From assembly GCA_004299235.1 (NCBI GenBank), contig SCQL01000028.1, positions 248,001 to 312,000 of the forward strand: a stretch of 64,000 nucleotides of DNA, in the 5' to 3' direction. A program made the translations under genes and the position numbers. The stretch is from a bacterium. GTDB lineage: Bacteria > Chloroflexota > Dormibacteria > Dormibacterales > Dormibacteraceae. The notes below the pieces were generated by a model. It worked only from the letters and a program-made list of their open reading frames with translations, searched no databases and was not told the origin of the DNA. This document shows, piece after piece, positions 24,347-32,946 of the stretch. Numbering within the stretch: position 1 is the stretch's first letter; the number at the start of each line of letters is the position of its first letter.

Positions 24347-26961
24347 CGCCGGTTGCCGTTCGTGATGACCACTTGCCTGAGCAATTCCAACAGATCTGAC
24401 GCGCCGGTGGAGCCGCGCCGGAGGATCGTCGAAACATGGCCGTTCAGCTGCCGGATGTCGGCGTCGGTCAGGTTCTTCGCCGTCAGGACCATGATCGGAA
24501 TGGCCCGCGTGGATTCATCCGCACGCAGCGCCTCAACCACATCGAAGCCCGTCACCTCCGGCATCATAAGGTCGAGCAAAACGAGGTCCGGCCCCAACGT
24601 CTTCGCCAGCTCGATGGCCTCCTTGCCGCCGGCGGCGACCACGACGTCGAACCCGGCCGGCACGAGGACCCGCCGCAGCCAGTCGCGGTTGGCCTCCTCA
24701 TCGTCGACGACCAGGACTGTGAGCTTCTCGCCGCCCTTTTGCTTCAGGTTGAACCTCGCCAGCCGGCTCATGAGCTCTGCGGCCTGGACCGGTTTGACGA
24801 AATAGTCCAGCGCCCCCAGGGCGACCCCCAGCTCGGGGTTGTCGACGACGCTGACCACGATGACCGGAATGTCCATCGTCGCCTCATCGCGCTTCAACCT
24901 CGTCAGGACCTCCCACCCGTCGAGGTCTGGCAGGAGGATGTCGAGGGTGATGGCGGCCGGCCGGTCGTCGTGCGCTTTGATCAGTGCCTCGGTGCCGGTG
25001 CGGGCGACCTCGGTCTTGAATCCCGACCGTTCGATCTGCCGCGTGAGCAGCTCGGCCGCGCCCGGGTCGTCCTCGACGACCAGGACGAGCGGCCGGTGGT
25101 CGCCCGCGCTCACCCGGCCCGCGGGCGCCGGCGGCGCGGGCGCTGGCGCCATCGCGCGGCGAGGCTCGGTGGGCAGGGTGAGGGTGAAGACGCTCCCCTT
25201 GCCCAGCTCGCTGACGAGCCGGACGTCGCCGCCGTGCAGGTTGGCGAAGCGCCGGGTCAGCGTCAGCCCGAGCCCGGTGCCCGGCTGCTGCCGGCCGACC
25301 CCGGAATCGACCTGCTGGAACTCGTTGAACACGCGCTCCTGGTCCTCGCCGGCGATGCCGATCCCGTTGTCGGCGACGGCGACCTCGACCGCATCGGCCA
25401 GACGTTGCGCCTGGATGGTCACGACGCCGCCCTCCGGCGTGAACTTGACCGCGTTGGAGAGCAGGTTGAGCAGCATCTGCTTGAACTTCCCCGGGTCCAC
25501 CGTGATCTCGCCGGCGTCGACCTCCCCGGGCTTGATCTGGATCTGCTTCTGTGCCGCCAGCGGCTCGACCGTGCTGAGCACCTGCTGCACGACCTCGGCG
25601 ACCGACACGGTTTGCAGTCGAAGCTCCATCTGACCGGCCTCGATCTTCGAGAGGTCGAGGATGTCGTTGATCAGGCCGAGCAGGTGCTTCCCACTGGAAT
25701 GGATCTGCTCGAGGAACCGCTTCCGGGTGGCGGGTGGGTACTGACCGTTGTTGGCGTCGATCAGCAGCTCGGAAAAGCCCAGGATCGCGTTGAGCGGAGT
25801 TCGAAGCTCGTGGCTCATGCTGGCCAGAAACACGCTCTTGTGGCGGTTGGCATCCTGGAGGCGGGCGTTGCTCTCCTTGAGCTGGGCGACGAGGTGCATC
25901 CGGTCCAGGGCGGTGACGAAAGCGCTCATCAGCTGCTGCACGCGGCTCATCTCGTCTCCGCCGAAGCTCGGGCTGAACGGACCCGCGAGAACGACCAGGG
26001 TCCCCGAGCCGGAAAGCCCGGCGATGGGCAGCGTGAGGACGGTGGCCTCCGCACCGGCGATCGCGACGCGACTCACACCGTAGTGGAGCTCGGGAAGCCG
26101 AGCCTTCAACTCGCCGATCTGATCCTCTTCGAGGCCGCGCGTCGCGCGCAGGGTGCCGTCGTCAGCAAAGCTCGCCGCCGCCCCGCCGCCCACGATCCGC
26201 ATGGCCCATTCGAGAGCCCGGTTGGCGAGCGCGTCTCGATCGTCGCTGAGCAGGAACTGCTCCATGAACGCCCGCAATCCCTCTTCTTCGGAGGCGCGCC
26301 ACTGGCGCCGCAGCCAGGCTGGGGGGGAAAAACTGACGTACAGCAGCGGGACGATGGCGATGACCAGCACCTGGATCACGACCTGCGCCACGGGGTTGTT
26401 GGCGACCTCTCCGGCCAGGACCGCGAACAAAAGGATCGCCACGATCCCGGCGAAGCCGATGCTCAGGGAGCGCAACCGCCATGCCTGGACCGCCGGCACA
26501 CCGCGCGCGACGAGCCAGAAGCGCACGGTCGGTTCGACCACCAGAGCCGCCCAGACCAGGACGAGCGCGATGGCGGCCCCGGTCTCGACGTCGAGATGGG
26601 CAATTCCCGCGGCGACCAGGACCTGGGCCGCCAAAAACACCGCGACCGCGGCCACCGTGGCCACGAGCGCGACGATGTGCCACGTCCGGGTCAGCGGGAT
26701 CAGGGAGCCCCGATATCGAAGCAGGGCGTAGCCCGAGCCGACGAAAGCGAAGAGGCTGACCTGCGTCAGCGCAGGTGAGGTGAGATGCAGGAGTGAGGTG
26801 ATCCGGCCGAACGACGAGACCAGGGCGAGCAGGACGATCGCCAGCGCGAGGAACCCCACCGAGGGGTCTCGGCGGCGCACCCAGGTCACGGCGGTGAGGA
26901 CACCCAGGAGCAGGAACGCCAGGGCGCTGATGTTCTGCAGGTAGGGCAGGAGGTCTTTCAT
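24343..26961 (-). CDS. Hybrid sensor histidine kinase with two C-terminal receiver domains
   Basis: 872 residues from ATG 26961 (the frame extends to 27207 but that part is antisense-like). About seven hydrophobic segments in residues 8-240 are followed by a GAF-like region (about 265-375), HisKA with the phospho-acceptor His in SMSHELRTPLNAILGFSE (about 381), and HATPase (NAVKFTPEGG, VADNGIGI, GTGLGLTLTRRF). Two receivers start near 625 (LVVEDDPGAA) and 748 (VLVVDDEEANRDWL). The REC-HD-GYP gene precedes it by 7 nt and two lone receivers follow, so it is likely the hub of a phosphorelay. Confidence 0.93.
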   Translation of the reverse strand: MKDLLPYLQNISALAFLLLGVLTAVTWVRRRDPSVGFLALAIVLLALVSSFGRITSLLHLTSPALTQVSLFAFVGSGYALLRYRGSLIPLTRTWHIVALVATVAAVAVFLAAQVLVAAGIAHLDVETGAAIALVLVWAALVVEPTVRFWLVARGVPAVQAWRLRSLSIGFAGIVAILLFAVLAGEVANNPVAQVVIQVLVIAIVPLLYVSFSPPAWLRRQWRASEEEGLRAFMEQFLLSDDRDALANRALEWAMRIVGGGAAASFADDGTLRATRGLEEDQIGELKARLPELHYGVSRVAIAGAEATVLTLPIAGLSGSGTLVVLAGPFSPSFGGDEMSRVQQLMSAFVTALDRMHLVAQLKESNARLQDANRHKSVFLASMSHELRTPLNAILGFSELLIDANNGQYPPATRKRFLEQIHSSGKHLLGLINDILDLSKIEAGQMELRLQTVSVAEVVQQVLSTVEPLAAQKQIQIKPGEVDAGEITVDPGKFKQMLLNLLSNAVKFTPEGGVVTIQAQRLADAVEVAVADNGIGIAGEDQERVFNEFQQVDSGVGRQQPGTGLGLTLTRRFANLHGGDVRLVSELGKGSVFTLTLPTEPRRAMAPAPAPPAPAGRVSAGDHRPLVLVVEDDPGAAELLTRQIERSGFKTEVARTGTEALIKAHDDRPAAITLDILLPDLDGWEVLTRLKRDEATMDIPVIVVSVVDNPELGVALGALDYFVKPVQAAELMSRLARFNLKQKGGEKLTVLVVDDEEANRDWLRRVLVPAGFDVVVAAGGKEAIELAKTLGPDLVLLDLMMPEVTGFDVVEALRADESTRAIPIMVLTAKNLTDADIRQLNGHVSTILRRGSTGASDLLELLRQVVITNGNRR

Positions 26962-26968
26962 CGATACC

Positions 26969-27928
26969 TCAGGCGGCGCCGAGGCGCTGAAGGGCGGGTA
27001 TCTCGCTGGCGAACAGGTCGACCATCTCGGGATCCCACTGCGTCCCGGCGCCGTCGACCAGCACCGCGACCGCCTCCTCGACCGAGCGGCGGGCGCGATA
27101 CGGACGGTCGTTGACCAGCGCGTCGTACGCGTCGCAAACCGAGACGATCCGGGCCAGGCGCGGAATCTCTTGACCCCGAAGGCCGTCGGGATACCCACGC
27201 CCGTCATATCGCTCGTGGTGGTGGCGGATGATCGGCAGGAGGCTGGACCCGGAATGCAGCGGCCGCACGATGCTTTCGCCGATGGCCGGGTGGGCCTGCA
27301 TGCGCGCCGTTTCGAGGCCGTCGAGCGGGCCGGGCTTGAGCAGGATGGCGTCGGGCACGCCGATCTTGCCGATGTCGTGGATGATCCCGCCGCGGTACAG
27401 GGCGTCGAGCGCGACCTCGGGCAGTCCGAGCCGCCTGCCCACGTGCCGGGCCGACTCGCCCACGCGCTGGGTGTGCCGCTCGGTGAAGGCGTCCTTGGCC
27501 TCGACCGCGGCGGCGAGGGCGAAGATCACCTGCTCCGCGCTGTCGAGCGTGTTGTACAGCGCCTTGAGCCGCAGGGCGGATCTGACCCGTGCCACCAGTT
27601 CGACCCGCTCGACCGGTTTGGTCATGAAGTCGTCGGCGCCCGACTCGAGTGCGGTCACCCGATCGTCGGTCTGGTATGAAGCCGTGATCATGACCACCGG
27701 CAGCAGACGGCCCCGAGGCATGGCCTTGATGCGGCGGCAGACCTCATAGCCGTCCAGCCCCGGCATCTGGACGTCCAGGAGGACGAGGTCGGGCGGTTCG
27801 GTCTCGATCAGGTCGAGGGCGGCGGCGCCGTCCTCGGCCAGCAGCACCTCGCAGTCGATCTCATCCAGGTAGGCGTTGATCAGTTCGCGGTTGGCCGCTC
27901 CGTCGTCAACCACCAGGACGACCGGCAT
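26969..27928 (-). CDS. Response regulator with HD-GYP c-di-GMP phosphodiesterase domain
   Basis: 319 residues. The N-terminal receiver (VVDDGAANRELI, LVLLDVQMPGLDGYEV, MITASYQTDD, FMTKPVE) is followed by an HD-GYP domain with IIHDIGKIGVPDAILLKPG, HPAIGESIV, HHERYDGRGYPDGL and VCDAYDAL. The HD, HHE and GYP elements are intact, so it should hydrolyse c-di-GMP. First gene of the signalling run that reads leftward to 22295; its upstream region (27950-28010) is AT-richer and contains TACAAT on the reverse strand. Confidence 0.94.
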   Translation of the reverse strand: MPVVLVVDDGAANRELINAYLDEIDCEVLLAEDGAAALDLIETEPPDLVLLDVQMPGLDGYEVCRRIKAMPRGRLLPVVMITASYQTDDRVTALESGADDFMTKPVERVELVARVRSALRLKALYNTLDSAEQVIFALAAAVEAKDAFTERHTQRVGESARHVGRRLGLPEVALDALYRGGIIHDIGKIGVPDAILLKPGPLDGLETARMQAHPAIGESIVRPLHSGSSLLPIIRHHHERYDGRGYPDGLRGQEIPRLARIVSVCDAYDALVNDRPYRARRSVEEAVAVLVDGAGTQWDPEMVDLFASEIPALQRLGAA

Positions 27929-28069
27929 GCCCCCTCAAAGCCTCCCTCTGCCCATTGTTAAGTCAAACCCCCGACTTCGGATTGTAGTGTTAATCGATCG
28001 GATCCGACCCGGCTTAGGGCTTGGGTCAGCTCCAGGGCGCACCGGGGCGGGCGCGAGCGGCACCCGCGC

Positions 28070-29473
28070 TCAGGCGATGTCGGCTCGAGACTCCGCGGCC
28101 CTGGGGCCGCTCAGTGCCGGGCGCCACGCGGCGATGGCCTGCTTCAGCTGGGCGTTGCCGCCCACCAGGTCGCCCCGACTCTCCAGGATCTCGGCGTAGG
28201 CGACGTGGGCCCGGCTCAAGCGCTCACGCGCGCCGCACTTTTCCAGGATCTCAAAGGCCGTCTGAAACTCGGCGCCGGCCCGGACGTCGTCGCCGCCGGC
28301 GGCCGCCACGCGACCGATCCAGGTGTGCGCGGTGCCGGCGGTGGCCAGCTCCGCCACTTTTTCGGCGACTTCCAGCCCTTCCGCAGCGAGCCGGCCGGCT
28401 CGCGCATGCTCCCCACGCGCAAAGCACAGCTCGCACAGGCTCAAGAGGACCTCTGCCTTCCCGGTATCGACTCCCGAATCCTCGAACAACCGAAGCGAGC
28501 GGGTCAGGTGCCGCTGGGCCTCAGGAAACTCGCCGCGCCGGAAGAGGACCAATCCGAGGTTGTTTTCGGATCGAGCGAGGGAGATGCGATCGTCCAGCGT
28601 CTCGTGAATCGCGAGTGCGCGATGGGCGTAGTTGGCTGCCTGGTTGAGCTGGCCCACCTCCTGGTAGGCGAAGCTGAGACCGCTGTACATGATCGAAAGC
28701 CGCCGCAGGTCCTGGACCACATCACCCGCCGCGATCGCCTGCTCGTAGCTGTCGATGGCCGCCGGCCAGTCCTGGTTGGTGGCGTAGACGCCGCCCAGGA
28801 TGGCGAGCAGCCGGGCCTCGGTGATCCGCGGCACCGGGACGAGCGAGCGGCACAGCCGCAGGGCGTCTTCGGCGAGCGAAAGCGCGCTGGGATCCTGCAT
28901 GAGGTAGGCCGCCGACGCTTCGCTGCCCATGCACTCCGCCGTCATCAGGGAATCGCCGACCTCCTCGAAATGTCTCCTGGCGGCCGAGGCGAGGCGCCGT
29001 GCAGCCGCCGGCTGCGCCAGGCGCAGGTGCGCGCTCGCCATCAGGTGCTTGAGGCGCGCGTCGGCCTCCGCATCGTGCTTCTGGCTGAGCGCAGCCTCGC
29101 CCGCGGCCAGCGCCCCCGCCGCATCGCCAACGGCGATCAGGCGCTCCAGCTCCGCCGTCCCGGCTGAGGATCGAGGCTCCATGGTGCTCGGCCGAGCCAG
29201 GAAGTAGTCGAGGGGCCGCCCCGTGCGCTCGGCGATGAGCTTGAGCGTCTCCATCGACGGCTTCGCCTTCCCGGTCTCGACGAAGTAGATGGCCGTCCGG
29301 CTGATCGCATCGCCCGCCACCTGGCCGAGGCTCAGCCCGGCCTCCATCCTTGCCTGTTTGACCGAGCCCGGCTTGATCTCGACCCCGCGCCGGCGCCCCC
29401 GGCGACCCGAGGCGATCTTCCCATCCCGTCTCGGAGCGTCGGTTCCGGAAGGGTGCGTGAGCACCTCTGACAT
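28070..29473 (-). CDS. XRE-type HTH plus TPR-repeat regulator (RRNPP-like receptor candidate)
   Basis: 467 residues. Residues about 33-90 are an XRE helix-turn-helix (VKQARMEAGLSLGQVAGDAISRTAIYFVETGKAKPSMETL, split here for description only as helices 1-4). The remaining 370 residues are alpha-helical TPR repeats, with recognisable units such as AEARLKHLMASAHLRLAQP, AIDSYEQAIAAGD, NYAHRALAIHETL and EAQRHLTRSLRLFEDSG. Helix-turn-helix plus TPR is the build of peptide-sensing RRNPP regulators. A micro-gene for an exported 32-residue peptide lies 66 bp upstream on the same strand. The gene has its own promoter and may be leaderless. Other XRE-TPR proteins sense no peptide, so the role is a hypothesis. 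Confidence 0.85.
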   Translation of the reverse strand: MSEVLTHPSGTDAPRRDGKIASGRRGRRRGVEIKPGSVKQARMEAGLSLGQVAGDAISRTAIYFVETGKAKPSMETLKLIAERTGRPLDYFLARPSTMEPRSSAGTAELERLIAVGDAAGALAAGEAALSQKHDAEADARLKHLMASAHLRLAQPAAARRLASAARRHFEEVGDSLMTAECMGSEASAAYLMQDPSALSLAEDALRLCRSLVPVPRITEARLLAILGGVYATNQDWPAAIDSYEQAIAAGDVVQDLRRLSIMYSGLSFAYQEVGQLNQAANYAHRALAIHETLDDRISLARSENNLGLVLFRRGEFPEAQRHLTRSLRLFEDSGVDTGKAEVLLSLCELCFARGEHARAGRLAAEGLEVAEKVAELATAGTAHTWIGRVAAAGGDDVRAGAEFQTAFEILEKCGARERLSRAHVAYAEILESRGDLVGGNAQLKQAIAAWRPALSGPRAAESRADIA

Positions 29474-29480
29474 TGATATC

Positions 29481-29509
29481 AGCTTATCTGAGATTGCCTC
29501 ACTTCACAA
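29481..29509 (-). promoter_or_regulatory. Promoter of the XRE-TPR regulator
   Basis: On the reverse strand: TTGTGA (29504-29509), a 17-bp spacer, and TAAGCT (29481-29486), which ends 7 nt before ATG 29473. The spacing predicts a transcription start at or near the A of the start codon. Confidence 0.6.
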
Positions 29510-29538
29510 AGATGAATTGACGACAGTGGTAAAGGGGA

Positions 29539-29637
29539 TTAGGGGCAGCAGGGCACGGAGCCGCCGGCGCCGGCGCTAACCGCCAGCGTCAAGACCATCG
29601 TCGCCGCCAGGATCGCGGCGTACAGAAACTTTCGCAT
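29539..29637 (-). CDS. Exported micro-peptide (32 aa), candidate signal peptide pheromone
   Basis: A strong ribosome site (AAGGAGG) lies 8 nt before ATG 29637; the frame ends at TAA 29539-29541. The product has a basic start (MRK), a hydrophobic core (residues 4-20) and a c-region ending Ala-Gly-Ala, a typical signal-peptidase I site. Cleavage there would leave GGSVPCCP. A second ATG at 29641 in another frame is too close to the ribosome site. Length, export signal, short polar tail and position next to an XRE-TPR gene all fit the precursor of an RRNPP peptide. It could instead be a short secreted peptide of other use. Confidence 0.6.
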   Translation of the reverse strand: MRKFLYAAILAATMVLTLAVSAGAGGSVPCCP

Positions 29638-29705
29638 TCATCTCACCTCCTTTTCGGCACAGACCAGTGCCAGGGTCCGGGGTTCCGAAATCGCCGAACG
29701 GAGGA

Positions 29706-30038
29706 TCAAGCGACGTTGGCGGCGGCGACGCTGGCCGGGAACCTGGCCCACAAGCGGCCGGCGAGGCCCCAAGCCATCGCCGCCAGCTTCACCCCAGCCA
29801 AAACCGCAGCCACCACGCCGAGTCGCAGGACGAGATCGTCAGCTGGCGAGGGGAACGTGCCCAGCGCGATCGCCGATGGCAGCGCCGCCAGCGCCATCGC
29901 GGCGGCGGCGACGAGGAGGATGGCGCATGCAAGCCCAGGCCTGGGCTCGGCGAGCCCGGCAGCATCCTCGTCGACGAGGGCTGGCTCGTCCCAGCGGCAG
30001 TCGCCGTATGTGCCTTCGATGAGCAGTCTCTCCCACAC
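29706..30038 (-). CDS. Small membrane protein upstream of the micro-peptide gene
   Basis: 110 residues from GTG 30038 (GGAG 8 nt upstream). A polar, acidic N-terminus of about 35 residues is followed by two hydrophobic segments (about 37-58 and 72-92) and a short basic part. I do not recognise the family. It is the first of three same-strand genes (membrane protein, peptide, XRE-TPR regulator) and begins 49 bp from a large inverted repeat. A role in peptide export or processing is conceivable but no protease motif is visible. Another frame (29789-30055) is the less likely reading. Confidence 0.5.
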   Translation of the reverse strand: MWERLLIEGTYGDCRWDEPALVDEDAAGLAEPRPGLACAILLVAAAAMALAALPSAIALGTFPSPADDLVLRLGVVAAVLAGVKLAAMAWGLAGRLWARFPASVAAANVA

Positions 30039-30086
30039 ATAGCCGTCTCCAGCACCCCTCGCGGCCCTGCTACAAGTTACTGCCCG

Positions 30087-30122
30087 CCTATGTTAACTGA
30101 GAATTGCATGAATTAACATAGG
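30087..30122. promoter_or_regulatory. Perfect 10-bp inverted repeat between divergent signalling genes
   Basis: CCTATGTTAA (30087-30096) and TTAACATAGG (30113-30122) are exact inverse copies separated by 16 bp of AT-rich sequence. The centre-to-centre distance of the arms is 26 bp, about two and a half helical turns. It lies between the start of the small membrane protein (30038, reverse) and the PAS kinase (30135, forward), so a bound regulator could control both. The XRE-TPR protein is the obvious candidate. Confidence 0.65.
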
Positions 30123-30134
30123 CTGTGAGGAGAA

Positions 30135-32348
30135 GTGGCCAGGAATACTTCTCCCGTGCATGCCTCCTCGGGTCGCCACAGCCGGCCGGCCGGACGAACC
30201 TCCACGCCGTCGCCGGGTTTGAGTCTGACCATGACCGGCGCCGGCTTCCGTCGCTGGCGAGCGTTCACGGCCGGGGCGACGATCGCCGCCTGCCTGGCCG
30301 CGGCGTTCGTCGCCTGGACGGCGCTGCGGATCGGCGGCGACCGGGCCACGATCGCTGTCGACGACGTCGGCGAGGCGGTGGCGGCGCTGATCGCGGCCGC
30401 CAGCTGCGCCCTCGCCGCCGGCCGCGCCTCGGACCGGATCCGCCTCGCGTGGTCGCTGTTCGCGATCTCGGCCGCCACTTGGGGGATCGGCGAGGTCGTC
30501 TGGTCGGTGTACGAGGTCGGCCTGGGGGTCAGCGTCCCCTTCCCGTCATGGGCTGACGCTGGGTACCTATCAGCCATCCCGTTGGCCATCGGCGGGGTCT
30601 TCGCCTTCACCCCGGCTCCAAGCCGGTTGACCAGCCGTGGAGAGGCACTCCTGGCCGGGGCGATAGTCGCCCTCTCGCTGCTGTTCGTCGCCTGGTCGCT
30701 CGGCCTCGCCCGGGTCTACCTGATTTCGCCCGCCTCGCCCGCGGCCCAGCTGATCGGACTGGCGTACCCGCTCGGCGACATCATCACGATCACCGTCCTG
30801 ACGCTTGCGCTGCGGCGCGGAGCGGCCAGCGCGAACCTCGGCCGCATGCTGCTGCTGCTTGGCGGCCTGGCCGCCAACGCAAGTGCCGACAGCGCTTTCG
30901 CCTACCTCACCGCCAACGGCTCGTACGGGGCCCTCGGCGACCTGCTCGATGCGGGTTGGGTGATCGGTTACCTGATGATCGCGCTGGCCCCGCTGTGGCC
31001 GGCGGCGGACCATCGCCGCGCCGCGGTCGAAGGGCCGATCGAGCTCTGGCAGCTGGCGCTGCCGTGGGTCGCGTTGCTCATGGCGGCCGTCACGGCCATA
31101 TGGCTGGCGGCGACCGACCAGCTCCTGGATCGCTTCTCGACCGTACTCGCGGGAGGCATCGGAATCCTGCTCGTGGGCAATCAGCTGCTCTCTCACCGCG
31201 ACTCGCTCGACCTGCTTCGCCAGAGTCAGCGGACCGAAGCCCGCCTGCAGCGCCGGACCACGCTCCTCAATGAGATCATCGCCCGCGCGCCGCTGGGCAT
31301 CGCCCGCGTGACTCCGGACATGAACATCGTCGACGCGAACCCTCGCCTGGGATCGCTACTGCACACCGAACCCGTGGAAATGATCGGCACGCCGGTTGCG
31401 AGTTACCTGCACCCGGACGAGTTCACGCGCGTCTTCGCCCTGTTCCAACCGCTCTGGAATGGTGCCGTGGACACCATCGAATCGGACAGCAAGGCGATCC
31501 GCAAGGACGGCACCACCGTCTGGCTGCACTGGAGCGCGACGAGCGTGAGGAACGCGGCCGGCAAGGTCGCGTACTTCCTGGCGATGTACGAAGACGCCGA
31601 CGCCGAGCACGCCGCCAACGAGGCGGCGATGGCCCACCTCGCGGGGCTCGAGCGGTTGAATGAGCTGAAGAGCGAGTTCGTCGCCCTGGTCAGCCACGAG
31701 TTTCGCACTGCCCTGGTCGGCATCCAGGGCTTCAGCGAGATGATCCGCGACGAAGACCTCCTGATGGAAGAGATCAAGGGATTCGCCGGCGACATCAACA
31801 AGGACGCGGAGCGGCTCAACCGGATGATCAACGACATGCTCGACCTCGACCGCATCGAGGCCGGCCGTCTGGTCATGCGCATCGCGCCCTTGAATCTCAA
31901 CCTGGTGGTCGAGGAGGCGGTCGAGCGAGCCCGCGCCATCAGCTCACGGCACGACATCACGACCCGCCTTGATCACGCTCAGCCGATCGTGCAAGGCGAC
32001 TCGGATCGCCTCACCCAGGTGCTCTCCAACCTGCTGAGCAACGCGATCAAGTACTCGCCTGACGGCGGCGAGATCACGGTCACGAGCCAGGTCAGTGACG
32101 GTCACGTCGAAATCGGCGTGCGAGACCACGGGATCGGAATCACGCCCGACTTCCAGAAGCGCCTTTTCGGGCGCTATGAGCGATATGAGAAGACGAGCAG
32201 CAAGATCATCGGCACCGGGCTCGGCCTGGCGATCACCCGTCAGATCGTCGAGATGCACGGAGGGCGCATCTGGGTGGACAGCTGTGCCGGCTCAGGCACC
32301 GAGTTCCACTTCACGCTGCCGCTGGGGCACGCACGGGGAGCCGGATAG
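30135..32348 (+). CDS. Membrane-bound PAS sensor histidine kinase
   Basis: 737 residues from GTG 30135, preceded by GAGGAG. Residues about 40-350 contain eight to nine hydrophobic segments forming an integral membrane sensor. A PAS domain follows (about 375-490: ARAPLGIARVTPDMNIVDANPRL split as core strands, then DGTTVWLHWSATSV), then HisKA with ALVSHEFRTALVGIQGF (phospho-His about 520) and HATPase with NLLSNAIKYSPDGG, VRDHGIGI and GTGLGLAITRQI. In HisKA the usual Pro after FRT is Ala. The response-regulator gene follows after 2 nt and is the likely partner. Confidence 0.93.
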   Translation: MARNTSPVHASSGRHSRPAGRTSTPSPGLSLTMTGAGFRRWRAFTAGATIAACLAAAFVAWTALRIGGDRATIAVDDVGEAVAALIAAASCALAAGRASDRIRLAWSLFAISAATWGIGEVVWSVYEVGLGVSVPFPSWADAGYLSAIPLAIGGVFAFTPAPSRLTSRGEALLAGAIVALSLLFVAWSLGLARVYLISPASPAAQLIGLAYPLGDIITITVLTLALRRGAASANLGRMLLLLGGLAANASADSAFAYLTANGSYGALGDLLDAGWVIGYLMIALAPLWPAADHRRAAVEGPIELWQLALPWVALLMAAVTAIWLAATDQLLDRFSTVLAGGIGILLVGNQLLSHRDSLDLLRQSQRTEARLQRRTTLLNEIIARAPLGIARVTPDMNIVDANPRLGSLLHTEPVEMIGTPVASYLHPDEFTRVFALFQPLWNGAVDTIESDSKAIRKDGTTVWLHWSATSVRNAAGKVAYFLAMYEDADAEHAANEAAMAHLAGLERLNELKSEFVALVSHEFRTALVGIQGFSEMIRDEDLLMEEIKGFAGDINKDAERLNRMINDMLDLDRIEAGRLVMRIAPLNLNLVVEEAVERARAISSRHDITTRLDHAQPIVQGDSDRLTQVLSNLLSNAIKYSPDGGEITVTSQVSDGHVEIGVRDHGIGITPDFQKRLFGRYERYEKTSSKIIGTGLGLAITRQIVEMHGGRIWVDSCAGSGTEFHFTLPLGHARGAG

Positions 32349-32350
32349 CG

Positions 32351-32788
32351 ATGAGCGGGCGCGTGCTGATCGTGGACGACGAGCCGGCGAACCTGTTGCT
32401 TCTGGAGAGCTACCTGGCCGGCACCGTGGACGTGATCCGTGTGCTGAGCGACTCACGCCAGGTCGAGCAGGTCTTCGCCGAATTCGAACCCGACCTGCTC
32501 CTGCTCGACCTGCACATGCCCGACCCCGACGGGCTGGAGGTGCTGCGCCGCCTCCGCAGCGCGCGGTTGAGCCTCGGCTTCCTCCCCGTCATCGTGCTCA
32601 CCGGGGACACCGGGCATGTGGCGCGAAACAGCGCCCTCATCCTGGGCGCGGACGAATTCCTGATCAAGCCTCTCGACCGGCAGGAGGTCGTCCTGCGCGT
32701 CCGCAACCTGCTTCAGACCCGCCAGCTTTACGTCGATCTGGCCAGAGCCAACGCGGCGTTGCAGGACCAGGCCCAACCGCCCAAATAG
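32351..32788 (+). CDS. Response regulator, receiver domain only
   Basis: 145 residues with IVDDEPANLLLLESYL, phospho-acceptor Asp in LLLLDLHMPDPDGLEV, VIVLTGDTG and FLIKPLD, then about 20 residues of helix without an output domain. ATG 32351 lies 2 nt after the kinase stop. It may act by protein-protein contact or feed an HD-GYP partner (one is at 36242). Confidence 0.93.
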   Translation: MSGRVLIVDDEPANLLLLESYLAGTVDVIRVLSDSRQVEQVFAEFEPDLLLLDLHMPDPDGLEVLRRLRSARLSLGFLPVIVLTGDTGHVARNSALILGADEFLIKPLDRQEVVLRVRNLLQTRQLYVDLARANAALQDQAQPPK

Positions 32789-32946
32789 GCCGAGTCACAC
32801 CCGGTTCATGACGGGAGACTCAAATTCGCGACAATTGCAGTTCCGCGGCCGATCGCTGTCAAGGCAGCCGAAGGTCCCGGGGCGCGCGAGAGCGGCGCTC
32901 GGGCCGGGCGAGCCCTGGGCGCGCATTCACGGGGAGGGCGGATTTT

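Noticed and set aside
24436-26778. 780-codon open frame opposite the hybrid kinase
   Set aside because: Antisense composition bias only; the kinase on the other strand has all catalytic motifs.
32789-32946. Riboswitch before the aminotransferase (a CGGGAGA patch recalls guanidine riboswitch loops)
   Set aside because: Only a few bases match and I cannot build the conserved core; the region is just GC-rich with small hairpins.
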